Assembly (NCBI RefSeq): GCF_000214825.1
Contig: NC_015581.1
Coordinates: 1,302,001 to 1,366,000 of the forward strand
Length of the DNA stretch: 64,000 bases
From: Thiomicrospira cyclica ALM1
GTDB lineage: Bacteria > Pseudomonadota > Gammaproteobacteria > Thiomicrospirales > Thiomicrospiraceae
Reading direction: 5' to 3'
Position 1 is the first letter of the stretch; every line of letters starts with the position of its first letter. Below are positions 26,951 through 35,347 of the stretch, piece by piece. The notes under the pieces were generated by a model. That model was given only the letters and a program-made list of their open reading frames with translations. It was not told where the DNA came from and did not search any database. The position numbers were made by a program, and so were the translations under genes.

Positions 26951-29266
26951 CTACCCCTGACGTTTTTCCAACAACCAGGCCTGGTGAATTTTGGGGCTGC
27001 GTTTAAAGTCTTCTGGCAGGGTTTTACGGGTAATATCCTCGATCTGCCAAGCGGATAACGCATCCTTATCTAGTTTAAACTTCTGCATATTATTGGAAAA
27101 CACCAAAGTGCCACCAGGCGCGAGTAACGCCCCCGCCTGTTCAATCAGTTCAACATGATCACGCTGAATATCCAGTACGCCTTCCATCCGTTTCGAGGTT
27201 GAAAACGACGGTGGATCTAAAAAAATCACATCAAACGGGTCCATTTTGGGTGGATTTTTTAACCAAGCCACCACATCTTCTTGCAACAGCTCATGACGAC
27301 GTAAATCGATATTATTGGTCATAAAATTATGCTTAGCCCAATAGAGATAGGTTTTTGACATATCCACACTCAGCGAGTTATTCGCCCCCGCCACCGCGGC
27401 CTGTGCCGTAGCGGTGGCGGTGTAGCAGAATAGGTTCAACAGGTCTTTGCCCCTAGATAGCTTCGCGACCAACGCGCGCACACCACGGTGATCTAAAAAC
27501 AAGCCAGTATCCAAATAATCGGTAAAGTTCACCCGCACCTTGGTGTTGTTTTCGATGATGGTAAAGTAATCTTTACGCTCCTCGAGCTTCTCATATTGGC
27601 TGGCGCCTTTTTGCTTCTGACGCATTTTATACACCACCCGCTCAGCCGCAATGCCAAATACCTCGGGCAGTACCGCCATCGCTTCATACAGACGTCGTTT
27701 CGCTTTGGCCGCATTCACCGTTTTCGGCGGTGCATATTCATTCACCACCAACCACTCGCCCGCTTCAAGGGTATGATAATAATCAATCGCTAAGGCATAT
27801 TCCGGCATATCCGCATCATAGACTCGATAGGCCAATACCTTATTACGATCAGCCCACTTGCGCAGCGTTTTTAGGTTTTTGCGCAAGCGATTGGCAAACA
27901 TCTGCGCACCCTCGGTCTGCGCCAAATCCGCCATCGAGCTTTCTACTTCCGCCGCTAAATCCGCCCCCGCTTTTAACGCCGGTTGACGGAAAAATTCTTC
28001 TTCAACCTCAAAGCGGAACAACTTACATTCCATCGCACCATTAAAAAACGCATGATCACGTTTGGCCTTTAAGCCAAGATACAAGCCAAGTTCTTTGTTA
28101 CAGGTGAGTACCGCCGCCTGCCAACCGACAAAATGACGTTTTAAGGTTTCGCCTATTTGAACATACAAGGCTTTGACTTCATCTTCTTCACCCAAGCGTT
28201 CGCCATAAGGTGGATTGGTCACTACCAGGCCTTTTCGACCTGCTACGACCTGCAATTCCTGCGTTGGGCGCTGCTCGCCATCCTCATGTACTTCCTTGTA
28301 CACTCCGGTGTCTGCGCTGCGTCCGCCTTGAACTTGAAGGTTTCGCGACGGTCGCTCTTCATTATCAAACCAATTTTCACCCAGTTTAGCGACGCACACT
28401 TTAATCACATCGGCATAACCGGCTTGTTGAATTGCTTGACGCGCAATTTTGACCGCGCCACCATGCGCATCCGAGCCGTAAATCGGAGGCATCTTCGCTA
28501 AACCCGCTAACTCGCGCGCCTGCGCATCCTTAACCAGCTCATCCCAAACATTACTTTGATGGCCTAACCAAGATAAAAAGCCCATATCATGGGACTTTGC
28601 CAGGCCTGGTGCGGTGTCCGATGCCATCATCGCCGCCTCAATCAGAAAGGTGCCCGAGCCACACATCGGATCAAATAACGGTGCGCCCTGCTCAGCCAGC
28701 TGCGGCCAACCGGCGCGAATTAAAATCGCCGCCGCCACGTTTTCTTTAAGCGGCGCTTTCACCTGCTGACCTTCACGATATCCCCGTTGATGCAGGCTAT
28801 GCCCCGACAAATCCAAACTCAGGATAAATTGATTACGATTTAAATGACCATGCAACTGAATATCGGGATAGTCACGATCGACCGCTGGGCGAGTACCAGT
28901 AGTATCACGGAAATAATCAACAATCGCATCTTTGATTTTCAACGCGCCAAAATGGGTATGCTCAATGCCCATCCCTTTACCGGTAAACGAAATCGCAAAA
29001 CTATGCTCTTCGGTCATGTGACGTGCCCAATCGAGCGAGCGCACATTCGCATACAAGTCTTCTTGGGTATCCAGCTCGGATTCTAACAAAACCAAATACA
29101 CATGATTCGCCAACCGTGACCATAAACAGGCGCGATAGCCATCAACCAAGCCGCCTTCAAAACTCACGCCACGCGGTTGCGCTTTCACCGCTTGTGCCCC
29201 TAGTGCTTGCAACTCTTCTTTTAATAGCTCGGACAGACCGTTTGGCGCTGTAGCAAAAAACTTCAT
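26951..29266 (-). CDS. rlmL: bifunctional 23S rRNA methyltransferase RlmKL
   Basis: A 771-residue fusion. The N-terminal THUMP domain (about 45-155) and RlmL methyltransferase (m2G2445; LFDPMCGSGTFLIEAAMMA and NPPYGERLGEE) are followed by the RlmK methyltransferase (m7G2069; LNLFCYTATATAQAAVAGA and VIFLDPPSFSTSK). A stretch of about 40 residues between NWFDN and KGLVVTNPPYGER has no counterpart in E. coli RlmL and coincides with a palindromic DNA element (28236-28354). The reading frame stays open through it. Divergent from mltB. Confidence 0.95.
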   Translation of the reverse strand: MKFFATAPNGLSELLKEELQALGAQAVKAQPRGVSFEGGLVDGYRACLWSRLANHVYLVLLESELDTQEDLYANVRSLDWARHMTEEHSFAISFTGKGMGIEHTHFGALKIKDAIVDYFRDTTGTRPAVDRDYPDIQLHGHLNRNQFILSLDLSGHSLHQRGYREGQQVKAPLKENVAAAILIRAGWPQLAEQGAPLFDPMCGSGTFLIEAAMMASDTAPGLAKSHDMGFLSWLGHQSNVWDELVKDAQARELAGLAKMPPIYGSDAHGGAVKIARQAIQQAGYADVIKVCVAKLGENWFDNEERPSRNLQVQGGRSADTGVYKEVHEDGEQRPTQELQVVAGRKGLVVTNPPYGERLGEEDEVKALYVQIGETLKRHFVGWQAAVLTCNKELGLYLGLKAKRDHAFFNGAMECKLFRFEVEEEFFRQPALKAGADLAAEVESSMADLAQTEGAQMFANRLRKNLKTLRKWADRNKVLAYRVYDADMPEYALAIDYYHTLEAGEWLVVNEYAPPKTVNAAKAKRRLYEAMAVLPEVFGIAAERVVYKMRQKQKGASQYEKLEERKDYFTIIENNTKVRVNFTDYLDTGLFLDHRGVRALVAKLSRGKDLLNLFCYTATATAQAAVAGANNSLSVDMSKTYLYWAKHNFMTNNIDLRRHELLQEDVVAWLKNPPKMDPFDVIFLDPPSFSTSKRMEGVLDIQRDHVELIEQAGALLAPGGTLVFSNNMQKFKLDKDALSAWQIEDITRKTLPEDFKRSPKIHQAWLLEKRQG
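26975..26984. repeat. iterated palindrome CCAGGCCTGG
   Basis: Full copy near the 3' end of rlmKL, Gln-Ala-Trp frame, within ACCAGGCCTGGT. Confidence 0.7.
28236..28354. repeat. palindromic element inserted in frame in rlmKL
   Basis: About 119 bp bounded by CGACC (28236-28240) and GGTCG (28350-28354), with imperfectly complementary arms. A central hairpin TGTAC-TTCCTT-GTACA (28287-28302) sits exactly at the midpoint. It encodes about 40 extra residues in RlmKL, running from RPSRNLQVQGGR to RPTQELQVVAGR. Resembles in principle the in-frame palindromic elements of Rickettsia; family not identified. Confidence 0.55.
28600..28609. repeat. iterated palindrome CCAGGCCTGG
   Basis: Full copy in rlmKL, in the other frame (Pro-Gly-Leu). 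Confidence 0.7.
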
Positions 29267-29370
29267 TTAACCTTCTTAATAATATGGGAATTCAACTTAT
29301 TACAATTTTACCCTTTTTAGCGCGCGCTTTCGTTAGAATAAGCAAAATAGTTAGTGCGACATAGATAGGA

Positions 29371-30600
29371 ATGAACATGATTAAACTTCGGTTACTTCAG
29401 CGGTATTTAATGAGCTTGTGCTGTGTTTTGCCCGGATATGCCTTGGCTGAGTCAAATGAGAACTTTCAACGTTGGGTGCAAAACTTTAAACCTCAAGCCA
29501 TCCAAGCGGGCATTAGTGAACCCACTTTCAACCTGGCCTTTGCGAATGTAAAACTGAATGAACGTGTGCTAGAGCTCGACCGCCGTCAACCCGAATTTAC
29601 CCGAACCTTTTGGCAATATATCGACATGACGGTAACGCCGCTGCGTATTGAACGTGGACGGTTATTACGCCAGCAACACGCACCACTACTAACCCAGGTC
29701 AGTGAACGCTATGGTGTTGATGATGCCTACCTATTATCTTTTTGGGCGATGGAAACTAATTTTGGCAGTTTTACGGGTAATACCCCTACCATTGAAGCCC
29801 TTGCCACCCTGGCCTATGACCCACGTCGCAGTGCATTTTTTACTGAACAACTCCTGTATGCTCTGCGTATTTTAGAAGAAGGTCATCTAAACCTTGAGCA
29901 AATGAAAGGCTCCTGGGCTGGCGCACTTGGGCACACGCAATTTATGCCGTCAAACTATATTCATTACACGGTTGATGGCGATGGCAGTGGTCGCAAAGAT
30001 TTATTTAACAGCCTAGACGATGTGTTTCATTCTGCCGGGCATTTTTTAAATCGTTTGGGCTGGCGTGCTGGCCAAGATTGGGGCTATGAAGTACGCTTAC
30101 CGAAAGGATTCAACTACGCACTGGCGGATGGCCGGACGCAACGTAGCATCGACGATTGGGCTGCAATGGGTATTACCACGGCACAGGGCGAGCGTTTAAA
30201 TCAACAAACCAATCCAGACACAGCGGCTGCCTTACTACTACCCAGCGACTATCGAGGTCCCGCTTTTTTAGTGTTTCACAATTTCAATGTCATTAAACGC
30301 TGGAATAACTCCAATAATTACGCCCTGGCTGTCGGCTTAATTGCCGATCAAATTCGCCAACAACCAGGCCTGGTAGCCAAAGCGCCTGCGGATGATGCCG
30401 CTATGACTCGAGACGAGGTCATTGCACTGCAAAATCACCTCAATCGTTTAGGCTTTGATGTCGGTCGAGCCGATGGCATTGCCGGTCAACGCACCCGGCA
30501 AGGCCTGCGCGAATTTCAAGTCAAACAGGGTATGCCTGCAGATGGCTTTCCTAGCCCAAGAATGCTTAAGGTGTTACAACAAATACCTACCAGCCGTTAA
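29371..30600 (+). CDS. mltB: lytic murein transglycosylase B with peptidoglycan-binding domain
   Basis: A 409-residue periplasmic lytic transglycosylase cleaving the MurNAc-GlcNAc bond. A signal peptide (about 1-25, CCVLPGYALAES) precedes the SLT_2 domain, with the catalytic Glu in FWAMETNFGSFTGNTPT and the motif GSWAGALGHTQFMPSNY. A peptidoglycan-binding domain 1 ends the chain (about 345-405, LNRLGFDVGRADGIAGQRTR). There is no lipobox, so it is a soluble form. A second ATG at 29377 has better spacing from AGGA and may be the true start. Confidence 0.9.
   Translation: MNMIKLRLLQRYLMSLCCVLPGYALAESNENFQRWVQNFKPQAIQAGISEPTFNLAFANVKLNERVLELDRRQPEFTRTFWQYIDMTVTPLRIERGRLLRQQHAPLLTQVSERYGVDDAYLLSFWAMETNFGSFTGNTPTIEALATLAYDPRRSAFFTEQLLYALRILEEGHLNLEQMKGSWAGALGHTQFMPSNYIHYTVDGDGSGRKDLFNSLDDVFHSAGHFLNRLGWRAGQDWGYEVRLPKGFNYALADGRTQRSIDDWAAMGITTAQGERLNQQTNPDTAAALLLPSDYRGPAFLVFHNFNVIKRWNNSNNYALAVGLIADQIRQQPGLVAKAPADDAAMTRDEVIALQNHLNRLGFDVGRADGIAGQRTRQGLREFQVKQGMPADGFPSPRMLKVLQQIPTSR
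30364..30373. repeat. iterated palindrome CCAGGCCTGG
   Basis: Full copy in mltB (plus-strand gene), Pro-Gly-Leu frame, within ACCAGGCCTGGT. Confidence 0.7.
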
Positions 30601-30622
30601 CCGCAATTTTTAAGAGGCCACC

Positions 30623-31717
30623 ATGCAAACCAAAACTCTAGCATCCAGTCTATTAGTCGTTAGTTTCACTCTTTTTGGCTGCTCAAACGAGCAACCAGCC
30701 AGCGCTGAAAACACCAGCACGGAATCAGTAACTAGCCTAGCGGTCTCAACCAGCAGCGTGGCAAGGGTTGATAGCGAACAGTGGCAAGCATTAGGGCAAT
30801 TATTACCCGCTCAGCAGATTCCATTAAGCATGGAGGTTACTGGTCGGGTCACAGAGCGACTGGTAAAACGCGGCGATCACGTCACAACAGGCCAGTTATT
30901 AATTCGCCTAGACGACCAAGACTTTCAGCTTAAACGTAACGCATTGGATGCCAGCATTAGCCAGCTAGAAGCGGATTTACAATTAGCCAAAATTGACCGC
31001 GACCGCTTAAACAGCCTGCTCCAACGCGAACTGATCTCGCAACAAGACCTAGACCAAATCACCACTCGAATTAAAAGTTTAGATGCCCAGCTGACCCGTT
31101 TAGCCCAAGAACGCGCATTGGCTAATCGCCAAGTCGACTATACCCAACTCTTGGCACCGGTGACGGGTCGAATCAATCAAGTCCTAGTAGAACCCGGTCA
31201 ACAGGTTCAAGCGGGCCAGATTATTCTTGAAGTCATTCCAACCGACGACCTTATCATCTCAACACAATTGCCAGCGAGCCGAATGGCCAACCTACCGCAA
31301 CAAGCCACCCTTGTCACGCCCTCGCAGAGCTTTGGGCTAGCTCTTTATGAACAAGAGCCCCTCGCCGATCAAAACACAGGGTTATTTCAGGTGCGCTACC
31401 AACTCGCGCCAGATCAGGCGCACCTGGCTGCCGAGTTAGCAGGCCTGCCTCTGGGAGAACGCTATCCAGTGCAATTTCAAAAACCCCTGGCGGTCGCATT
31501 ACAAAAAATACCGGCTAGCGCGCTGATTGATCTCGGTCAAGGCCCCCATGTCTGGACAATTGACAATGACCGAGCGCAGTTAACCCCTGTTAACCTGGTT
31601 CGACTCCATAACGGTGCGGCACTGATTGAACCAAGCCTGGTAATTGATGCCCTTATCGTGCGTCACGGCGTGCACCGTTTGCAACCCAATCAAGCGGTTC
31701 GCATCCTCAATGATTAA
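30623..31717 (+). CDS. RND efflux periplasmic adaptor lipoprotein
   Basis: A 364-residue membrane fusion protein. The signal peptide ends in a lipobox (TLFG^CSNE). Biotinyl-lipoyl half motifs (MEVTGRVTERLVKRGDHVTTGQLLIRLDD and LLAPVTGRINQVLVEPGQQV, quoted in part) flank a coiled-coil hairpin (about 115-175). It links an inner-membrane RND pump to an outer-membrane TolC-like channel, which is not encoded here. The RND permease gene follows after 14 bp. AAGAGG precedes the ATG. Confidence 0.9.
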   Translation: MQTKTLASSLLVVSFTLFGCSNEQPASAENTSTESVTSLAVSTSSVARVDSEQWQALGQLLPAQQIPLSMEVTGRVTERLVKRGDHVTTGQLLIRLDDQDFQLKRNALDASISQLEADLQLAKIDRDRLNSLLQRELISQQDLDQITTRIKSLDAQLTRLAQERALANRQVDYTQLLAPVTGRINQVLVEPGQQVQAGQIILEVIPTDDLIISTQLPASRMANLPQQATLVTPSQSFGLALYEQEPLADQNTGLFQVRYQLAPDQAHLAAELAGLPLGERYPVQFQKPLAVALQKIPASALIDLGQGPHVWTIDNDRAQLTPVNLVRLHNGAALIEPSLVIDALIVRHGVHRLQPNQAVRILND

Positions 31718-31731
31718 AAGGAATTTCAAGT

Positions 31732-34700
31732 ATGTTTGAACGCTTTAATCTGTCAGCATGGGCCGTCCGTGAGCGTGCCCTGACGCTCTATTTCATTATT
31801 CTTGTGTCGCTCGCGGGCTTGTACGCATTTGTTAGTTTGGGACGTGCTGAAGACCCAAGCTTTACTATTAAGGTCATGACCGTATCCGCCCAATGGCCTG
31901 GCGCCTCCGCACTAGAAATGCAACAACAAGTTGCAGATCGCCTGGAAAAGCGGATCCAGGAGGTGCCTTTTTTCGATCGCGTGGAAACCACGGCGCGACC
32001 AGGCCTGGTGGTGATGCAAGTGCAATTTTTAGATGAAACACCGGCATCCGAAGTGCAAAATGTTTTTTACGAAGTGCGCAAGCGTATGCTTGATGAGGCG
32101 CCACGACTGCCTCGCGGTGTTATCGGCCCCGTAGTCAATGATGATTTTGCCGATGTCTATTTCAGTCTTTATGCGCTCACCTCGAACAATCGCCCGCAAT
32201 ACGAACTGGTTCAACCGGCTGAACAGCTTCGTGATCAGTTATTACGCGTGCCCGGCGTGCAAAAGGTTAACCTACTCGGTGAGCGCCCGCAACAGGTGCA
32301 AGTTGATTTAGATTTGGATCGCTTAGCACAACTCCAACTGGCGCCACAAAGGGTATTTGATGCTATTGCCGCTCAAAACCAACTCCTCCCGGCAGGTTTC
32401 ATTGAAACCGCTGCTGGCCGCACCTATTTGCGCCTCAATCAAGACATGGGCAACCTTGACCAATTACGCTTACTACCCATTCAGCTTGAAAACCAGGTCA
32501 TTGCGCTGGGTGAAATTGCCACCATCACACGCGCCTTCCAAGACCCACCCAGCTACCTTATTCGCGATCAAGGTCAAGAAGCCTTAATGCTCGGCGTGGT
32601 GATGCAGCCTGGCTTTAACGGCCTCACCCTCGGCAAGAATTTACAGGGCGTTGAAGCCGAGTTACAAGCGCAACTCGCCGGTGACATTACCTTCGAACAA
32701 ATCACTAATCAAGCCAATGCGATTCGGATGGCGGTTGACGAGTTTCAGTTAAAGTTCTTAATGGCGCTGGGCGTCGTTATGATCGTTAGTTTTTTGGCCT
32801 TAGGATTGCGAGCAGGTCTGGTGGTCGCGCTGGCCGTGCCCCTCACGCTGGCGATGACCTTTTTTATTATGATGCTCACAGGCAAAAATCTCGATCGGAT
32901 TACCTTAGGCGCGCTTATTTTAGCGCTAGGGTTACTGGTTGATGATGCGATTATTGCGATTGAAATGATGCTGGTTAAAATCGAGGAAGGTCTTGATAAG
33001 GTTAAAGCCGCCTCCTATGCCTGGTCGGTCACCGCGATGCCGATGCTTGTGGGCACGCTAATTACCGCTGCTGGCTTTGTGCCGATTGGCTTTGCCGCAT
33101 CGAACGTCGGCGAATATGCCGGCAATATTTTCTGGGTATTGGCGATTTCGTTAATCGCTTCATGGATTGTGGCGGTCACCTTCACCCCCTATCTGGGCGT
33201 CAAGCTATTAAAAAACCACCCGGCTGCGCCTACTCATCATCCTGTGGCCGATCATGGCGATCAGGCCTATCAAACCCGTGGCTATAAGCTGCTGCGGCGT
33301 ATTATTCAAGGCTGTGTTAATTATCGCAAAAGCATTTTAATCCTTACCCTGCTGTTATTTATCCTCTCGGTTATAGGCATGGCCAAGAAGGTAGAAAAAC
33401 AATTCTTCCCTAGCTCCGATCGCCCAGAGCTGATGATTGATATTTACCTTCCCGAAGGTTCCGCTTTTGCGACCACCGAAGCGGTAACTCAGCGGATGGG
33501 AGCGATCTTAAACGAACAGCCTGAAGTGCAATCCTTAGCCAGTTATATTGGCGCCGGTGCACCGCGATTTTTTATGGCCCTTAACCCAGAATTGCCCAAT
33601 CCGGCTTTTGCCAAAATTATCGCCATTACCGGTGATCGCCACGAGCGCGATCAATTGCAAAAACGCTTGCAAACTCTGATTAATGACGGCGCATTTTCAG
33701 ATGCCAGAGTTCGCGTGCATCCCTTGCTTTATGGCCCGCCTGTAGCCTGGCCGATTACCTTCCGCGTAATGGGTGAAGACCCGTTAATCTTGCGGGATAT
33801 TGCCAACCAGGTGAGAGATCAGGTAGCCGCCCATCCGCAAACCCTAGAACCGCATTTGGATTATGGGCAACGTGCGCCTGTGGTGCACTTGGAGTTCGAC
33901 CTACAACGTCTTGCGCAACTTGGCTTTACGCGGCAAACGCTTCATCAACAACTGCAATTTGCACTGCAAGGGCAAAGCCTAACCGAACTGCGTATCGATA
34001 CCCGCAGCGTCGCGCTGGTGGCGCGAGCAGATAACCGAGAGTCCATCAACCTGGAGCAACTGACTAGCTTGTTAGTCACAACCCCAAATGGTCACAGCTT
34101 ACCTCTTGCGCAACTAGCGGTATTGGTGAAAAGCTATGAAGACCCGGTATTAAAACGCCGCAACCGTACTCCGTATTTGTCGGTTAACAGCGAAATTGTT
34201 CAGGGCGCACAGCCACCTGATGTCACTTTTGAGATTTGGCCCGCTTTAGAAGAGTTGAACAAAACCCTACCGCAAGGCTATCGTATTGAAATTGGCGGCA
34301 CTATTGAGGAGTCCGCTAAGGCGCAAGGCTCGATTCGTGCCCTGATGCCGGTAATGGTGATTTTAATGATTACCTTGATTATGTTAATGATGCGCTCGTT
34401 TAGCGGCACGTTGATGGTGCTATTAACCGCACCCTTAGGTTTAATTGGTGCGGTAGCGGCTTTGTTACTCTTCTCGCAACCCTTTGGCTTTGTCGCAACC
34501 CTGGGATTAATCGGTCTAGCCGGTATTCTGATGCGTAACACCTTAATACTGGTTGGACAAATTGATGATAATAAACGCCACGGGCTTAATGACTATGATG
34601 CGGTTGTTGATGCGACGGTGCGCCGAGCTAGACCCGTTATATTAACCGCACTGGCCGCGGTACTGGCGTTTATTCCGCTGACCACCTCGACCTTTTGGGG

Positions 34701-34806
34701 TCCTTTAGCCTATGTATTAATTGGTGGTATCACCATGGGAACACTGCTCACGCTATTATTTTTACCGGCTTTATACAGTGCCTGGTTTAAAGTTAAGCCA
34801 GCGTAA
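31732..34806 (+). CDS. RND efflux permease (HAE1/AcrB family)
   Basis: A 1024-residue proton-driven pump. The RND layout is complete: helix 1 (residues 15-33), a large periplasmic loop, helices 2-6 (about 335-480), and the repeat in the C-terminal half. Motif GRAEDPSFTIKVM after helix 1 is typical of the family. The Asp pair of the proton relay is visible in helix 4 (LILALGLLVDDAIIAIEMM). The first periplasmic loop carries a full CCAGGCCTGG. The substrate is unknown. Followed by a possible terminator in the convergent gap with lspA. Confidence 0.92.
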   Translation: MFERFNLSAWAVRERALTLYFIILVSLAGLYAFVSLGRAEDPSFTIKVMTVSAQWPGASALEMQQQVADRLEKRIQEVPFFDRVETTARPGLVVMQVQFLDETPASEVQNVFYEVRKRMLDEAPRLPRGVIGPVVNDDFADVYFSLYALTSNNRPQYELVQPAEQLRDQLLRVPGVQKVNLLGERPQQVQVDLDLDRLAQLQLAPQRVFDAIAAQNQLLPAGFIETAAGRTYLRLNQDMGNLDQLRLLPIQLENQVIALGEIATITRAFQDPPSYLIRDQGQEALMLGVVMQPGFNGLTLGKNLQGVEAELQAQLAGDITFEQITNQANAIRMAVDEFQLKFLMALGVVMIVSFLALGLRAGLVVALAVPLTLAMTFFIMMLTGKNLDRITLGALILALGLLVDDAIIAIEMMLVKIEEGLDKVKAASYAWSVTAMPMLVGTLITAAGFVPIGFAASNVGEYAGNIFWVLAISLIASWIVAVTFTPYLGVKLLKNHPAAPTHHPVADHGDQAYQTRGYKLLRRIIQGCVNYRKSILILTLLLFILSVIGMAKKVEKQFFPSSDRPELMIDIYLPEGSAFATTEAVTQRMGAILNEQPEVQSLASYIGAGAPRFFMALNPELPNPAFAKIIAITGDRHERDQLQKRLQTLINDGAFSDARVRVHPLLYGPPVAWPITFRVMGEDPLILRDIANQVRDQVAAHPQTLEPHLDYGQRAPVVHLEFDLQRLAQLGFTRQTLHQQLQFALQGQSLTELRIDTRSVALVARADNRESINLEQLTSLLVTTPNGHSLPLAQLAVLVKSYEDPVLKRRNRTPYLSVNSEIVQGAQPPDVTFEIWPALEELNKTLPQGYRIEIGGTIEESAKAQGSIRALMPVMVILMITLIMLMMRSFSGTLMVLLTAPLGLIGAVAALLLFSQPFGFVATLGLIGLAGILMRNTLILVGQIDDNKRHGLNDYDAVVDATVRRARPVILTALAAVLAFIPLTTSTFWGPLAYVLIGGITMGTLLTLLFLPALYSAWFKVKPA
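31999..32008. repeat. iterated palindrome CCAGGCCTGG
   Basis: Full copy in the RND permease gene, Pro-Gly-Leu frame, within ACCAGGCCTGGT. Confidence 0.7.
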
Positions 34807-34817
34807 TCAGGCCTGGT

Positions 34818-34848
34818 ACCACTTACTTTCCAGTGGTTGCTGTTTTTT
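34818..34848 (+). terminator. possible intrinsic terminator after the RND operon
   Basis: ACCACT (34818-34823) pairs with AGTGGT (34832-34837), followed by TGCTG and a run of six T. It lies 12 bp after the permease stop, inside the end of convergent lspA. A TCAGGCCTGG motif copy lies just before it. Confidence 0.45.
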
Positions 34849-35347
34849 CATCCTTGGGGCGAAGAAAAAACTCATAGATAATCAACATTGCCGCACCAAG
34901 GGTTATGCCCACGTCAGCGATATTGAAGGTGGCATAGTGCCAATTGCCATAATAAAAGTCGAGAAAATCGGTGACCTTGCCAAACAGCAAGCGGTCAATT
35001 AAATTGCCGATCGCACCGGCTAAAATTAACTGCAAACCGATCACTTCAAAGGTCGGTTTAGCTTTGAGTTTGCTTAACCAAAACACTAAACCAAGACTTA
35101 TCCCCACGGCCAAAATAACAAAAAACCAACGCTGCCAACCACCCATATCAGCTAAAAAACTAAAGGCCGCACCGTAGTTATAGACCAGCGTTAAATTAAA
35201 GTGCGGCATCACCGCCAAGGGCTGACCAAAAGTCAAATAACTAACCGCTAAAAACTTGGTCAATTGATCAAGCACCAGCACCAGGCCGGCTAACCACAGA
35301 TAGCGCAAACCAGTTTGTCGCCATAACGACCGATCTAGCTTAAGCAT
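34823..35347 (-). CDS. lspA: lipoprotein signal peptidase II
   Basis: A 174-residue integral membrane aspartic peptidase that cleaves prolipoproteins after lipidation. Four membrane helices; the catalytic Asp residues are in [22 protein letters not shown] and [12 protein letters not shown], with the conserved [10 protein letters not shown] motif. ATG 35347 overlaps the ileS stop in ATGCTTAA and is preferred to the longer frame from 35368. It ends the ribF-ileS-lspA operon. Substrates in this window include the secretin, the RND adaptor and the TPR lipoprotein. Confidence 0.95.
   Translation of the reverse strand: MLKLDRSLWRQTGLRYLWLAGLVLVLDQLTKFLAVSYLTFGQPLAVMPHFNLTLVYNYGAAFSFLADMGGWQRWFFVILAVGISLGLVFWLSKLKAKPTFEVIGLQLILAGAIGNLIDRLLFGKVTDFLDFYYGNWHYATFNIADVGITLGAAMLIIYEFFLRPKDEKTATTGK

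Noticed and set aside
28157-28501. 114-codon plus-strand frame opposite rlmKL
   Set aside because: Shadow of the rlmKL coding strand and its palindromic insert; no ribosome binding site or recognisable protein.
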